Source: Geothermovivens sp964644845 (GTDB taxonomy: Bacteria > Zhuqueibacterota > Zhuqueibacteria > Oleimicrobiales > Geothermoviventaceae). From it: a stretch of 64,000 nucleotides of DNA. The stretch spans positions 29,647 to 93,646 of the forward strand of contig CAZXXS010000035.1 of NCBI GenBank assembly GCA_964644845.1. Direction: 5' to 3'. Shown piece by piece: positions 1 through 8,832 of this stretch. Both the position numbers and the translations under genes were made by a program. Each line of letters opens with the position of its first letter. Within the stretch, counting starts at the first letter, position 1. Below the pieces are notes generated by a model. The model searched no databases. It saw only the letters and a list, made by a program, of their open reading frames with translations, and had not been told where the DNA came from.

Positions 1-1133
1 TCGAGTGTGTAGTGGCGACCCAGGTAGATTTCCAGACGCGCCAGCCGATTCATGCGGCTACCCGTGCTCTCAAGCCCGAGCAACAGGCTGCCTTTAAGCT
101 GCCTCTTTGTACGATCGACCTCCTCGTTTTTCACGTCCCCCCGCGCCAGCTGCGCAAGCTCTTCGCGGATCAGCTCCTCGGTGTGCTCCGCGTTTCCCAC
201 CTCCGTTGCCGCGTACACCCCGTAGACTCCGGTGTCGGCCAGGAAATCCAGGAAGGAGTAAACCGAGTAAGCCAGCCCGAGATTTTCGCGAATGTTCTGA
301 AAGAGCCGGGAGCTCATGCCCCCACCCAGCAACGTGTCCAACACCAGCAAGGGAAACTTGCGGTCGTCCCCGTACGCGAGGCCCCTTCCACCAACGCAAA
401 TGTGCGCTTGCTGGCAGTTCCCATGTTTGTCCCGCACCCGTTTAGCCTCAAAAACAGGCACCGGCTGCAGCTTTCGCTTTTCGCCCGGCAGGGCGTCTGC
501 AAAATGCTTCCGCACGAGATCCACGACGGCCTCATGCTCCACGTTGCCGGCGACGGCCACCACGATGCGAGGAGCCGTGTACTGGCGCCTCATGTGCGTC
601 ACCAGCGTCTCACGCGTCATTTTCAGCACATTTTCTTCTGTGCCGTGGATTTCCTGTGCCAGCGGGTGATTGTCGAACACCGTGCGGTAGAAACGTTCGA
701 AAATCACCTCTTCCGGGGTTTCCCGGTACTGACTGATCTCCTGCAGGATCACCTGCTTTTCTTTCTCGATCTCGGCTGGATCAAAGGCGGGATGCAGGAG
801 CAGATCGGAAACCACCTCCACCGCGAGGGGGAGGTCTTCATCCAGCACGTGAGCGCTGTAGCAACTCAGCTCCTTCGTGGTAAAGGCGTTTAGACTCCCC
901 CCCACGGACTCCAGAGCTTCAGCAATTTCCCGCGCGTTCCGGTGTTCGGTCCCTTTGAACAGCATGTGCTCGAGGAAATGCGACACCCCGTTGACCGAAG
1001 CGTCTTCATCCCTCGAACCTGCTTCGACCCAAACGCCCAACGCCGCAGATCGGACGTTGGGCATCCGCTCGGTGACCACCCGCAGACCGTTCTCCAGGAC
1101 CGTCCGCCGGTACGTAGTGTTGTCGCTGACCAA
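1..1133 (-). CDS. M16 family zinc peptidase (partial, runs off the left edge)
   Basis: Read on the minus strand, this frame gives about 377 residues of an insulinase/mitochondrial-processing-peptidase-like protease. The inverted zinc motif HFLEH is at residues 52-56, and a Glu-rich helix with ILQEISQY follows about 75 residues later, where the family has its third metal ligand. I place the start at TTG 1131-1133, ten bases past the pnp stop, because GAGGT stands eight bases upstream; no better start lies between. The 3' end is outside the window. A gene of this family directly after pnp is a common bacterial arrangement, so the two are probably co-transcribed. The exact substrate is not known. 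Confidence 0.9.
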   Translation of the reverse strand, partial: MVSDNTTYRRTVLENGLRVVTERMPNVRSAALGVWVEAGSRDEDASVNGVSHFLEHMLFKGTEHRNAREIAEALESVGGSLNAFTTKELSCYSAHVLDEDLPLAVEVVSDLLLHPAFDPAEIEKEKQVILQEISQYRETPEEVIFERFYRTVFDNHPLAQEIHGTEENVLKMTRETLVTHMRRQYTAPRIVVAVAGNVEHEAVVDLVRKHFADALPGEKRKLQPVPVFEAKRVRDKHGNCQQAHICVGGRGLAYGDDRKFPLLVLDTLLGGGMSSRLFQNIRENLGLAYSVYSFLDFLADTGVYGVYAATEVGNAEHTEELIREELAQLARGDVKNEEVDRTKRQLKGSLLLGLESTGSRMNRLARLEIYLGRHYTL

Positions 1134-1139
1134 TCGGTG

Positions 1140-3353
1140 TTACCTCGGGCTTCGTCTGCCGCGCTCGCGATCGTGACCCCGCGGTCTGTCGTGACGGCGA
1201 TCGCCACGTGGACGGCGGTGTTCACTACCCTCGCGCGGTGGCCGGCCTCTTCCTTCCTCTCCTTCAGATCCTTCTTCCCGCGGCAAAAGGGCCTTGCGGC
1301 TCAGGTCAAGCTTTCCGTTCGTGTCGATGCCAACGAGCTTCACCTCAACCTCGTCCCCGACACTCAGAACGTCCTCCACTCGCCGGACCCGGTGATGTTC
1401 GAGTTCGCTGATGTGGAGCAACCCTTCTTTGCCTGGAAGAATCTCGACAAAAGCCCCGAAGTTCGTGATTTTCTTGACCCGCCCGATGTAGGTTTTGCCG
1501 ATCTCGGGTAACTCCGTCAGCCGCTCGATCATCTCCTTGGCCCGCTCACACGCTTCCGGATCCGTCGAAGCAATGTGCACCGTGCCGTCGTCGTCGATGT
1601 CCACGGTAGCACCCGTCTTTTCGATGATGCTCCGGATCGTCTTGCCGCCCGGGCCAATCACCAAACCAATTTGGTCGACATCGATGTGCATCGAGACAAT
1701 CCGCGGAGCGTAGGGCGACAGTTCCGGCCGTGGAGTGGGCAGGGTGGCGTTCATGATGTCCAGGATCTTCATTCTGGCTTCACGCGCCTGTTCCAGTGCT
1801 CGCGCCATCACCTCCATCGGGATGCCGCTGATCTTGATGTCCATCTGCACCGCAGTAACACCCTGCCTTGAACCCGCCACTTTGAAATCCATGTCGCCAA
1901 AGTGGTCTTCGTCGCCCAGGATGTCGGTGAGGATGTGGAACTGGTCGTCTTCCTTGATCAGCCCCATGGCAATGCCCGCAACGGCCTCCTTGATCGGCAC
2001 ACCGGCATCCATCAACGAAAGTGATCCAGCGCATACCGTGGCCATCGAGGAAGAGCCGTTCGATTCCAAAATGTCGGAAACCACGCGGATCGTGTAGGGG
2101 AACACCTCCTCGGCAGGAATCATCGGCTTGAGGGCTCGCTCGGCCAGATTGCCATGGCCAATCTCGCGGCGACTCGGTCCGCGAATGGGCCTCACCTCGC
2201 CCACGCTGAAGGGCGGGAAGTTGTAGTGCAACATGTAGCTCTTGAAGAAATCGCCCTCCAGCTCCTCCATCTTCTGCTCGTCCATCTTTGTGCCGAGCGT
2301 GGTTGCCGCCAGCGCCTGTGTTTGCCCACGGGTGAACAAGGCCGAACCGTGCGCACGCGGCAGCACACCGACCTCCGCCGTCACGGGGCGAATTTCGTCG
2401 AGCTTGCGGCCGTCCACACGCCGCCCCTCCTCGACAATCATTCGCCGTAGCATTTGCTTTTGCAGGTCGGTAACAATCTCGGCAATCTGCAGTTCGCTTT
2501 CGGGGAACTGTTCCGCCAGCTCTTCCACAACCTTTTGCAAGACCTGGCTGACGGCTTCTTTCCGGTCGGCTTTTTCCGTAATCCTCAGGGCCTGCGCCAG
2601 CGGTTCTTCCACCCGTTCGTGCACGGCCTGCACCAGCGCCTCTTCGGGCTCGTCGGGCTGGACCTCCAGTTTGGGCTTGCCGCAATCTTCCGCCAGCTGT
2701 TTCTGCAGCTCAATCGTTTCGCGGATCCCTTCGTGGGCAAATTCCAGCGCCTTCAGGAGCTCGTCCTCGGGAATTTCGCTGGCCTCACCCTCCACCATCA
2801 CGATGGAGTCTTCGGTACCAGCCACTACAATGTCCATGTCGCTGGTTTCAAGCTCCTGGTACGTTGGGTTCAGCACCAGCTGTCCGGCGATTCGGCCAAC
2901 ACGAGCCGCACCGATCGGCCCCTCGAAGGGGATGTCGGAGATCGTCAGAGCCGCGGAGGCACCGATGATGCCCAGGATGTCGGGATCGTTCGCGCGGTCC
3001 GACGACAGAACCCAGATGATGATTTGCACCTCACGTTTCAGCCCCTTCGGGAAAAGCGGCCGGATCGGCCGATCAACCAATCGCGCGCTGAGCACCTCCG
3101 TCTCCGTCGGTCGTCCCTCGCGCTTGAAAAAGCCACCAGGAATGCGACCCGCCGCGTAGGCCTTCTCGCGGTAGTCTACCGTGAGAGGGAAGAAACCCTG
3201 CGGCGGCAGGTCACTCTCGGACATCGTTGCCGCTGCCAGAATGACCGTGTCACCGTACTGCACCCAGACGGATCCGTTGGCCTGCCTGGCCACTTTGCCG
3301 CTCTGGAGTAACAGCCTTCGCCCCCCAACTTCTTTGCTCCGTTCAAATACCAT
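1140..3353 (-). CDS. pnp: Polyribonucleotide nucleotidyltransferase (PNPase)
   Basis: The 737-residue product is a full PNPase, which degrades RNA 3' to 5' by phosphorolysis. Two RNase PH-like domains (about 1-230 and 310-540) flank a helical linker. The second carries the conserved GDEDHFGDMDF stretch at 480-490. A KH domain with GPGG at 567-570 and an S1 domain (about 620-690) follow. The last 45 residues are an Arg/Gly/Asp/His-rich basic tail, which may add RNA contacts (inference). ATG follows TTGGAGGTAAG, a good ribosome site. A strong terminator stands 330 bp upstream, so pnp has its own transcript, although rpsO, its usual neighbour, lies 5 kb away in the same orientation. Confidence 0.98.
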   Translation of the reverse strand: MVFERSKEVGGRRLLLQSGKVARQANGSVWVQYGDTVILAAATMSESDLPPQGFFPLTVDYREKAYAAGRIPGGFFKREGRPTETEVLSARLVDRPIRPLFPKGLKREVQIIIWVLSSDRANDPDILGIIGASAALTISDIPFEGPIGAARVGRIAGQLVLNPTYQELETSDMDIVVAGTEDSIVMVEGEASEIPEDELLKALEFAHEGIRETIELQKQLAEDCGKPKLEVQPDEPEEALVQAVHERVEEPLAQALRITEKADRKEAVSQVLQKVVEELAEQFPESELQIAEIVTDLQKQMLRRMIVEEGRRVDGRKLDEIRPVTAEVGVLPRAHGSALFTRGQTQALAATTLGTKMDEQKMEELEGDFFKSYMLHYNFPPFSVGEVRPIRGPSRREIGHGNLAERALKPMIPAEEVFPYTIRVVSDILESNGSSSMATVCAGSLSLMDAGVPIKEAVAGIAMGLIKEDDQFHILTDILGDEDHFGDMDFKVAGSRQGVTAVQMDIKISGIPMEVMARALEQAREARMKILDIMNATLPTPRPELSPYAPRIVSMHIDVDQIGLVIGPGGKTIRSIIEKTGATVDIDDDGTVHIASTDPEACERAKEMIERLTELPEIGKTYIGRVKKITNFGAFVEILPGKEGLLHISELEHHRVRRVEDVLSVGDEVEVKLVGIDTNGKLDLSRKALLPREEGSEGEEGRGRPPREGSEHRRPRGDRRHDRPRGHDRERGRRSPR

Positions 3354-3683
3354 CTTACCTCCAACAACTGATTGTGAAACTACAAAACAAACGTCGCGAT
3401 TTCGATCTTCTCAAATCTCGTTGCCGTTCACAGACAGGAAAATCCACAAACAGGGCTAAGTCAGCCATCCTCGGCAACATTTAACCCTTCCACTCCGGGC
3501 ATTCAGCGAAACCCGTGGCTGATCACACCCCCTTTTCTCCGGCAAAGTGCGACTGCACACAGAGTCCGCATTTCGAAGGCTTTGTGCTGATCCATTCCTG
3601 CCCCGACTTCGAGCCCGACCCGGTTCCCCCCAGCCACTTTCGCCTCAGGGAAGTCCAGATCTATTTCGCCGCTTGAACAAACA
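3354..3683. other. Gene-free leader region upstream of pnp
   Basis: This 330 bp stretch lies between the terminator of the preceding operon and pnp. It must contain the pnp promoter, but I see no convincing -35/-10 pair. In other bacteria pnp leaders can carry RNase-processed hairpins for autoregulation; I find no strong hairpin here. No open frame looks coding. Confidence 0.5.
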
Positions 3684-3712
3684 AGGGGTCCCGACAAAAT
3701 GTCAGGACCCCT
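3684..3712 (-). terminator. Rho-independent terminator after the DUF4340 gene
   Basis: On the minus strand an almost perfect 13-bp stem (AGGGGTCCTGACA paired with TGTCGGGACCCCT, one G-T pair) closes a three-base TTT loop. TGTTTGTTC follows. It lies a few bases past the stop codon at 3718 and separates the long nusA-infB-rpsO-ABC unit from pnp. Confidence 0.9.
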
Positions 3713-3717
3713 GGTCT

Positions 3718-5103
3718 TTACTGACCCTTGGCTGTGTCTGCCTTTGCTGTGTCTGCTGCTGCAACCGGTTCCGGTTTCGGCTCAGCAATGTCGTCCAGGG
3801 TGAATTTCAGCTTGTCCAGTGTGTTCTTATTCACGACCACAATTGGCCCCTCGTTTCCGGCCATGGCGTAAATGCCGTCCTTGGTGTTCGAACCGAGTCG
3901 CAGATCAGCCAGAAGTTCGCCGTTGCCGTACAGCTTGACCTCCACAAGCGGTTTGTCCAGATGGTACTTAGCCAGGTTCGTCGGCTTTTCGCTCACAAAC
4001 TTCTTGGCCCTAACCCCAACCACGGTACCGGCAATGCCCGACATCCGCCACGATTTTGCCTTCCGCTTTTCAGGCTCCAGCACTTGCCACGTACCGTTGG
4101 TGTCCTTTGCACACACAAACCGACTTGCCGGGTAGATCAACTCCAGGCTGTCGACCTGAGTGGTCAAGAAATCGAACAATTTCTTCTTGCGCAGGTCAAA
4201 GGTACTCACCTGCAGGTTGTGGACCAACAGCGAATCGACCATGAACACCGGCGGACGGCTTTCGTCTTTCGCGTAGTACTGAGCCCCTTTGCGTTTGCCG
4301 ATCAGGAGCGTCTTCTTCGCTTTGTCGGCACCAACGGTCAAATCCACACGCACGGTTGGCCTGGTCAACCCGTACTTCGCCAGATCCTTCGCTTCCTCTT
4401 CCACAAACTTTTTGGCGCGAGCATTCCTGAGACGGCCGAGGAGGTCGTCTACTTTGAATTTCTCGGCCTCGGTTTTGATGGGCTTCTGAAGCTCCCACTT
4501 CTCGCCCTGCTTAGTGATCTCAAAGCGCCCGTGCCTGTTCTTAAGGACAATTTCCGACACCTGGTCCTTCTCGAAGGGCAAAACCGTCTTGTCGCGCAGG
4601 TTGTAGAGCGTCTTTTTGGCGTGGTTCAGCAAACTCGTCGTTGTGGTGAACACCTTGTTCTCGTGGTTCATCCTGGCAAACACGTAAGTGCCGGTGGGTG
4701 TTTTGTCGCCCAAATGAATCGTGTCTTTGCCAGCACTGTGCACCAGGATGATGTCGTAACGCGGAGGTGCCAAACCGTAGTCGGCAAAATTCACGGAGTC
4801 GGACGCCACCGTGCGGTAGCGCTTCGCCCAGCGGAAGGTACTCACAATGCCCTGCACAGCGCTGCGGTCAGCCCGCGTGTACACAGGCTCCAGAATTTCC
4901 CACTGGTCCTTCTCCTTGACAAGATGGATACCGGACGGTTTCAGGATAATTTCTCGAATGCTGTCCGGATCGACTTGGACGAGCTTGCTTTCCTTTTCCT
5001 CAACCTCTTTTTTCTTCTCGGAGCGCTTGACGTCGCCAAAGTACACAATCACTACCAGGACAGCCAGGATCGCCGCGAGAATTCCCGTCGTTTTGAATTT
5101 CAT
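3718..5103 (-). CDS. DUF4340 protein with three tandem repeats, membrane-anchored
   Basis: This is a 461-residue protein with one N-terminal membrane helix (about 7-23) and a large outside part. Three repeats can be aligned by eye. Each begins with a Trp/Leu-Pro element (DQWEILEPV, EKWELQKPI, GTWQVLEPE), continues through a Val/Ile-rich helix, and ends in YGLAPP, YGLTRP or YHLDKP followed by a beta strand. This is the DUF4340 pattern, in triplicate. The C-terminal 25 residues are Ala/Pro/Lys-rich. It is last in an ABC ATPase-permease-GldG-like set, an association seen in many phyla, so it is probably an extracytoplasmic partner of that transporter. Function unknown. Confidence 0.85.
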   Translation of the reverse strand: MKFKTTGILAAILAVLVVIVYFGDVKRSEKKKEVEEKESKLVQVDPDSIREIILKPSGIHLVKEKDQWEILEPVYTRADRSAVQGIVSTFRWAKRYRTVASDSVNFADYGLAPPRYDIILVHSAGKDTIHLGDKTPTGTYVFARMNHENKVFTTTTSLLNHAKKTLYNLRDKTVLPFEKDQVSEIVLKNRHGRFEITKQGEKWELQKPIKTEAEKFKVDDLLGRLRNARAKKFVEEEAKDLAKYGLTRPTVRVDLTVGADKAKKTLLIGKRKGAQYYAKDESRPPVFMVDSLLVHNLQVSTFDLRKKKLFDFLTTQVDSLELIYPASRFVCAKDTNGTWQVLEPEKRKAKSWRMSGIAGTVVGVRAKKFVSEKPTNLAKYHLDKPLVEVKLYGNGELLADLRLGSNTKDGIYAMAGNEGPIVVVNKNTLDKLKFTLDDIAEPKPEPVAAADTAKADTAKGQ

Positions 5104-5177
5104 CGCCGCTTACGTTCCTCCCTGCCCTTTCGTCGTGGTTCCACCGAAAACAAAAGGAAGCGCAGACAACGCCTCCG

Positions 5178-6752
5178 TTACCTGCGCTTCACGTAGATAA
5201 CCATGCCTACACCGAGAACAGCCAGCGGCATCAGGACCACCGTCACCCAGAACACCAATCGCGACTGACCGCGCGTCAGGTTCACACGCCGATCTTCCGG
5301 ATCGTGTGGCCGGATCGAGATCAGATCTTCCTGCTCGGCCAGCCAGCTAACGGCGTTCATGAACAGGTCACCGTTACCCTGCACTTTGAAGAACCGATTG
5401 CTGGCGAAGTCTGAATCGCCGAAGAAAACCAAACGGGTTTTTCGCGTCTTCGGCTTGAACGCGTCACCGTCCTTGCCGTTGTCTTTGCCTGTTTCGGGCG
5501 GCTTTTCCTCTGCTTCCTTCTCCACCGCCACAGCAAGGGGTACCGGACCTGGGTAGTCGACACCGTCATCAAACTTGACGGGGCCCTTCGTGACGTCTGA
5601 GGTTTCACCCCAACTTCGTGCACTCGTCTTCGCCAGCTCTACCACCGTTGCACCAGGGGGTACGTTCTCGGCCCGGCTCACCGACCGCGCCATCGGGTAG
5701 AACGTCATCAAATTGAACTTTTCCGTAATCGCGTGGGGCTCGTACTTAGCCACAATCGGCATGGCCGGTCCAGCCCCAAACAGTCGCCCGATGCCCGAGA
5801 CATCCACAACCACGTTGTGCCCAACATCCACACCCCATTTCTTCGCGAGTTCCACGTAACTGTCGGGCGACTCCGGATCGAGGAGGAAAAGCGCTTTGCC
5901 GCCCTTCTTCAGGTAGTCCTCGATCATTTTCTTTTCGTTGTCAAAGAGATCGGTACGGGGCCCAGCGATCACGAGTAGCGAGCAGTCATCTGGCACGTGG
6001 TCCTTCTCGCTGAGAAGCAACTTCTCCACTTTGTAGTTCTCGTTCTGCAACGCCTTTTTGACGTCGCTGAATCCCTCGGGATCGCTGCTGTCAATGTCTT
6101 TCTCGCCGTGGCCCGTCAGGAAGTAGATCTTCTTGTCCTCCTTCCGGGTCACCTTGATCAGGGCGTTCGTCAGATCCTGCTCCGTCTGGGACGTGATCCG
6201 CTCCTGTTTGCCGTCACACTCCAGTACCGTGGTGTTGTACGCGGTGATGTTGTAGCGTTTGGCGATTGCCGGTTTCTGGTCCGGGTCCACCATCTCGTAC
6301 TTGAAGTGCGGCGAGTAGTGGGCGTACTCCTGGAGCAGATTCTCCATCTTCCAGCCCTCGTTGGAGCGGAAGAAAGCAACTACGTGCACGTCCCGGTCCA
6401 AGCTTTTGAGGACCTTTCGGGTCTGCTCGGCCAGGCTGAATTGTTTCGCCGCGGTTGTGTCGGCTCTTAGGCTGTGGCGGTTAGCCACAAAGTTAATCAC
6501 CACCAGCAAGCCAAACACAACCAGGGTCATCAAAACGGCGTTTGTCCCAAATTTCGCTGAGCGACTGCTAAGAGCTGACCGGACATCCCGGAAATTGATC
6601 ACCCCGTAAGCAATCACCAGCAAGACGCCGAGAATCAACAGTACCGTAACGGCCGTCGTCAGCAACCCCTGAATCGAGTAGGCAATCAAGCCAATAATGA
6701 TGATGGCGACGCCGCCCAGTCCAAGATAATTACCGATCTTGTTCCAGTTCAT
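5178..6752 (-). CDS. GldG-like ABC transporter auxiliary protein
   Basis: The product (524 residues) belongs to the GldG/ABC-type uncharacterised transport family (PF09822-like). It has two N-terminal membrane helices (about 10-50), a third near 75-95, a large periplasmic domain containing YFLTGHGEKDI and LLVIAGPRTDLF, and a C-terminal helix ending in VIYVKRR. I choose ATG 6752, which overlaps the permease stop as ATGA and has GGAGGGG six bases upstream, over an ATG 15 bases earlier. In gliding Bacteroidota GldF and GldG serve motility and type IX secretion, but relatives are widespread in non-gliders. No other gld genes are in this window, so motility cannot be claimed. Confidence 0.87.
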   Translation of the reverse strand: MNWNKIGNYLGLGGVAIIIIGLIAYSIQGLLTTAVTVLLILGVLLVIAYGVINFRDVRSALSSRSAKFGTNAVLMTLVVFGLLVVINFVANRHSLRADTTAAKQFSLAEQTRKVLKSLDRDVHVVAFFRSNEGWKMENLLQEYAHYSPHFKYEMVDPDQKPAIAKRYNITAYNTTVLECDGKQERITSQTEQDLTNALIKVTRKEDKKIYFLTGHGEKDIDSSDPEGFSDVKKALQNENYKVEKLLLSEKDHVPDDCSLLVIAGPRTDLFDNEKKMIEDYLKKGGKALFLLDPESPDSYVELAKKWGVDVGHNVVVDVSGIGRLFGAGPAMPIVAKYEPHAITEKFNLMTFYPMARSVSRAENVPPGATVVELAKTSARSWGETSDVTKGPVKFDDGVDYPGPVPLAVAVEKEAEEKPPETGKDNGKDGDAFKPKTRKTRLVFFGDSDFASNRFFKVQGNGDLFMNAVSWLAEQEDLISIRPHDPEDRRVNLTRGQSRLVFWVTVVLMPLAVLGVGMVIYVKRR

Positions 6753-7537
6753 TTGGCGCCCCTCCATCTTGCCGACTGAATGGAAATGTACGTCAGGAAC
6801 AAGCCCATGAAGATGAAACTCAGGTAGAAAACGATGTGCTTGGTGTCGATGACACCCTTGGCGAAGTCGTCGAAATGCTCGATCAGCGAAAAGTACTCGA
6901 GCACACGGCCAACGCTTGCACTCACAAAGCCCGACACCCAGCCAATTGCCCAGAACAGCAAGATGAACGCGAATGTACTTGCTGCAGCGATAATCTGGTT
7001 CTCAGTCAGGCTGGAGAAAAACAAACCAAAGGCCAGGTAGGCTCCGCCAAGTAAAAACAGCCCCAAGTAGCCAGAAAGGATAGGACCAAGCTCCGGCTGA
7101 CCGTAAATGAACAGAAAAATCATGTACACAAAGGTCAACGCAAGCATGACCGTGTACAGAACCACAGCAGCCGTGTACTTCCCCAACAGTACCTGTGAAT
7201 CGGTGACCGGCGAGGTCATCAACAGCTCGATCGTTCCGGTTTTCTTCTCCTCAGCGTACAGTTTCATTGTGACCAAGGGCAAAAAGAACAACGCAAACAG
7301 TGCCATGTTGTGGAGCATGGGCCGGATCGCCATCATGTTCACGTTGAGCTTCGGAGGCATCATGCGGTACATTTGGGCCTGCATGGTGGCGCGGAGGCTC
7401 ATCTCCACGAAGTTGGAGAGAATCAGGTAGAAGAAAATGCCCGACACGGCCAGGAAGAAGAAAATAACGACGTACGCCAAAGGAGAGAGGAAGTACGACT
7501 TGACCTCGCGCTCGAGAATAGCCGCAAAGTTCCGCAT
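6749..7537 (-). CDS. ABC transporter permease (GldF-like / ABC-2 type)
   Basis: A 262-residue membrane protein with six hydrophobic segments. It contains the EKKTGTIELLMTSPVTDSQV loop typical of ABC-2 permeases, where a Glu-rich coupling element precedes the transmembrane bundle. The start is ATG 7537, which overlaps the ATPase stop as TGATG and has GAGGAGG nine bases upstream; the 30 codons in frame upstream lie inside the ATPase gene. With the ATPase and the GldG-like protein it should form one inner-membrane complex. The cargo is unknown. Confidence 0.9.
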   Translation of the reverse strand: MRNFAAILEREVKSYFLSPLAYVVIFFFLAVSGIFFYLILSNFVEMSLRATMQAQMYRMMPPKLNVNMMAIRPMLHNMALFALFFLPLVTMKLYAEEKKTGTIELLMTSPVTDSQVLLGKYTAAVVLYTVMLALTFVYMIFLFIYGQPELGPILSGYLGLFLLGGAYLAFGLFFSSLTENQIIAAASTFAFILLFWAIGWVSGFVSASVGRVLEYFSLIEHFDDFAKGVIDTKHIVFYLSFIFMGLFLTYISIQSARWRGAK

Positions 7538-8487
7538 CAGTTCGCAACCTCCTCTTCTTCCGTAACCAGGTGCAGGAAAACGTCTTCCAGGCTCATTTCC
7601 ACCGGACGCAACTCCAGCAAACCCCAACCGTTGTTCACCACCGTGCGAGCCAGTTCTTTCCGCAGATCAGTGCCTGCGCTGGATTCGACCGTCAGCTGAA
7701 CCCGCCCGTCCCCATTGGCTCGATCCACCGAGATGTTCTGCACGCCGGGAACAGCCTGCAGCGTTTGCGTCACAGTGTCGGCAGGTCCCTCCACTTCCAT
7801 CACCAGGCGTTCGTTTCCGGCCAGGCGGGCCGTCAAGTTGTCTGGTGTGTCCTCGGCAACAACTTTGCCCTTGTTGATGATGATGACTCGCTGGCAGGTC
7901 ATGCTCACTTCGGGCAAGATGTGCGTGCTCAGGATCACCGTGTGCTGACCAGCGAGTCCCTTGATTAACGTCCGCACTTCGCGGATTTGCTTCGGATCCA
8001 GCCCAATGGTGGGTTCGTCCAGAATCAGGACCTCCGGATCGTGTACCAGGGCCTGCGCCAACCCAACGCGCTGCCGGTACCCTTTGGACAGGTGCTTGAT
8101 GAGGCGCTTACGGACATCGGTAATCCCGACTTTCTCCATGGCCTCATCGACTTTCTTCTTGCGCACCTTCCCATCCACGCCCTTGATTTTCGCGACGAAA
8201 TCGAGGTACTGATCGACCGTCATGTCGGCGTAGACAGGGGGGTTTTCCGGCATGTAGCCGATGCGCTTTCGGACCTCCAGACTCTCCTCCTGAACGTCGA
8301 AACCCGCCACTTTCGCCGTTCCAGAAGTTGCCGGGATGTAGCCCGTCAGGATGCGCATCGTGGTTGTTTTTCCGGCGCCGTTCGGACCGAGAAAACCAAC
8401 GATCTCGCCCTTCTGGACTTCGAATGAAATGTCCTGAATGGCCTGTACGGCGCCGAAGTTCCGCGAAAGATGCTTCACTTCGATCAC
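7537..8487 (-). CDS. ABC transporter ATP-binding protein (GldA-like)
   Basis: The 316-residue ATPase has Walker A GPNGAGKT (34-41), the variant signature LSKGYRQR (133-140) and Walker B VLILDE (153-158). A C-terminal domain of about 90 residues follows, as in GldA/CcmA-type exporters. The start is GTG with AGGAGG upstream. It lies 66 bp after rpsO with no terminator between, so the transporter genes appear to be read through from the ribosomal-protein operon. It energises the permease encoded next. Confidence 0.95.
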   Translation of the reverse strand: MIEVKHLSRNFGAVQAIQDISFEVQKGEIVGFLGPNGAGKTTTMRILTGYIPATSGTAKVAGFDVQEESLEVRKRIGYMPENPPVYADMTVDQYLDFVAKIKGVDGKVRKKKVDEAMEKVGITDVRKRLIKHLSKGYRQRVGLAQALVHDPEVLILDEPTIGLDPKQIREVRTLIKGLAGQHTVILSTHILPEVSMTCQRVIIINKGKVVAEDTPDNLTARLAGNERLVMEVEGPADTVTQTLQAVPGVQNISVDRANGDGRVQLTVESSAGTDLRKELARTVVNNGWGLLELRPVEMSLEDVFLHLVTEEEEVAN

Positions 8488-8553
8488 CGGCCAATCCTCC
8501 TGTTAACGTCTCTTTCCACTCCGTCCCAACCGCTGCTTGCTAAGGCCACCCGC

Positions 8554-8823
8554 CTACCGGCGCAGACCAAGATCAGCAACGATCTTGCGGTAACGCTCGA
8601 TGTCCGTGTTCATCAGGTAATTCAGCAGACGGCGCCGCTTCCCAACCATCAGCAGCAAACCGCGGCGGCTGTGGTGGTCCTTGCGGTGCTTTTGCAAATG
8701 CTCGGTCACGTCGGCAATCCGCCGGGTGAGCAAAGCAATTTGCACTTCGGGCCGCCCACTGTCGTTTGGATGCGCCCCGTACTTGCGGATGATCTCAGCC
8801 ACTTCTTCTTTCGTCAACGTCAT
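8554..8823 (-). CDS. rpsO: 30S ribosomal protein S15
   Basis: The 89-residue product is the usual length for S15, which binds the central domain of 16S rRNA. It contains the hallmark LLTRRIADVTEHL and the basic HHSRRGLLLMVGKRRRLLNYL region (written here in part: RRGLLLMVGKRRRLL). ATG is preceded by GGAGGAAGGC. It follows ribF by 9 bp. In most bacteria pnp is the next gene; here four ABC-related genes intervene. Confidence 0.98.
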   Translation of the reverse strand: MTLTKEEVAEIIRKYGAHPNDSGRPEVQIALLTRRIADVTEHLQKHRKDHHSRRGLLLMVGKRRRLLNYLMNTDIERYRKIVADLGLRR

Positions 8824-8832
8824 GCCTTCCTC

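Noticed and set aside
3547..5196. 549-codon plus-strand frame over the DUF4340 gene
   Set aside because: It is the mirror of the minus-strand gene and has a low-complexity, Arg/His/Phe/Leu-rich composition with no family pattern. Other long plus-strand frames at 10883-12184, 25550-26617, 35038-36234 and 57643-58686 are rejected for the same reason.
5178..8487. Gliding motility system
   Set aside because: Only ATPase, permease and GldG-like genes are here, and these are widespread outside gliding bacteria; none of the adhesin or motor genes is in the window.
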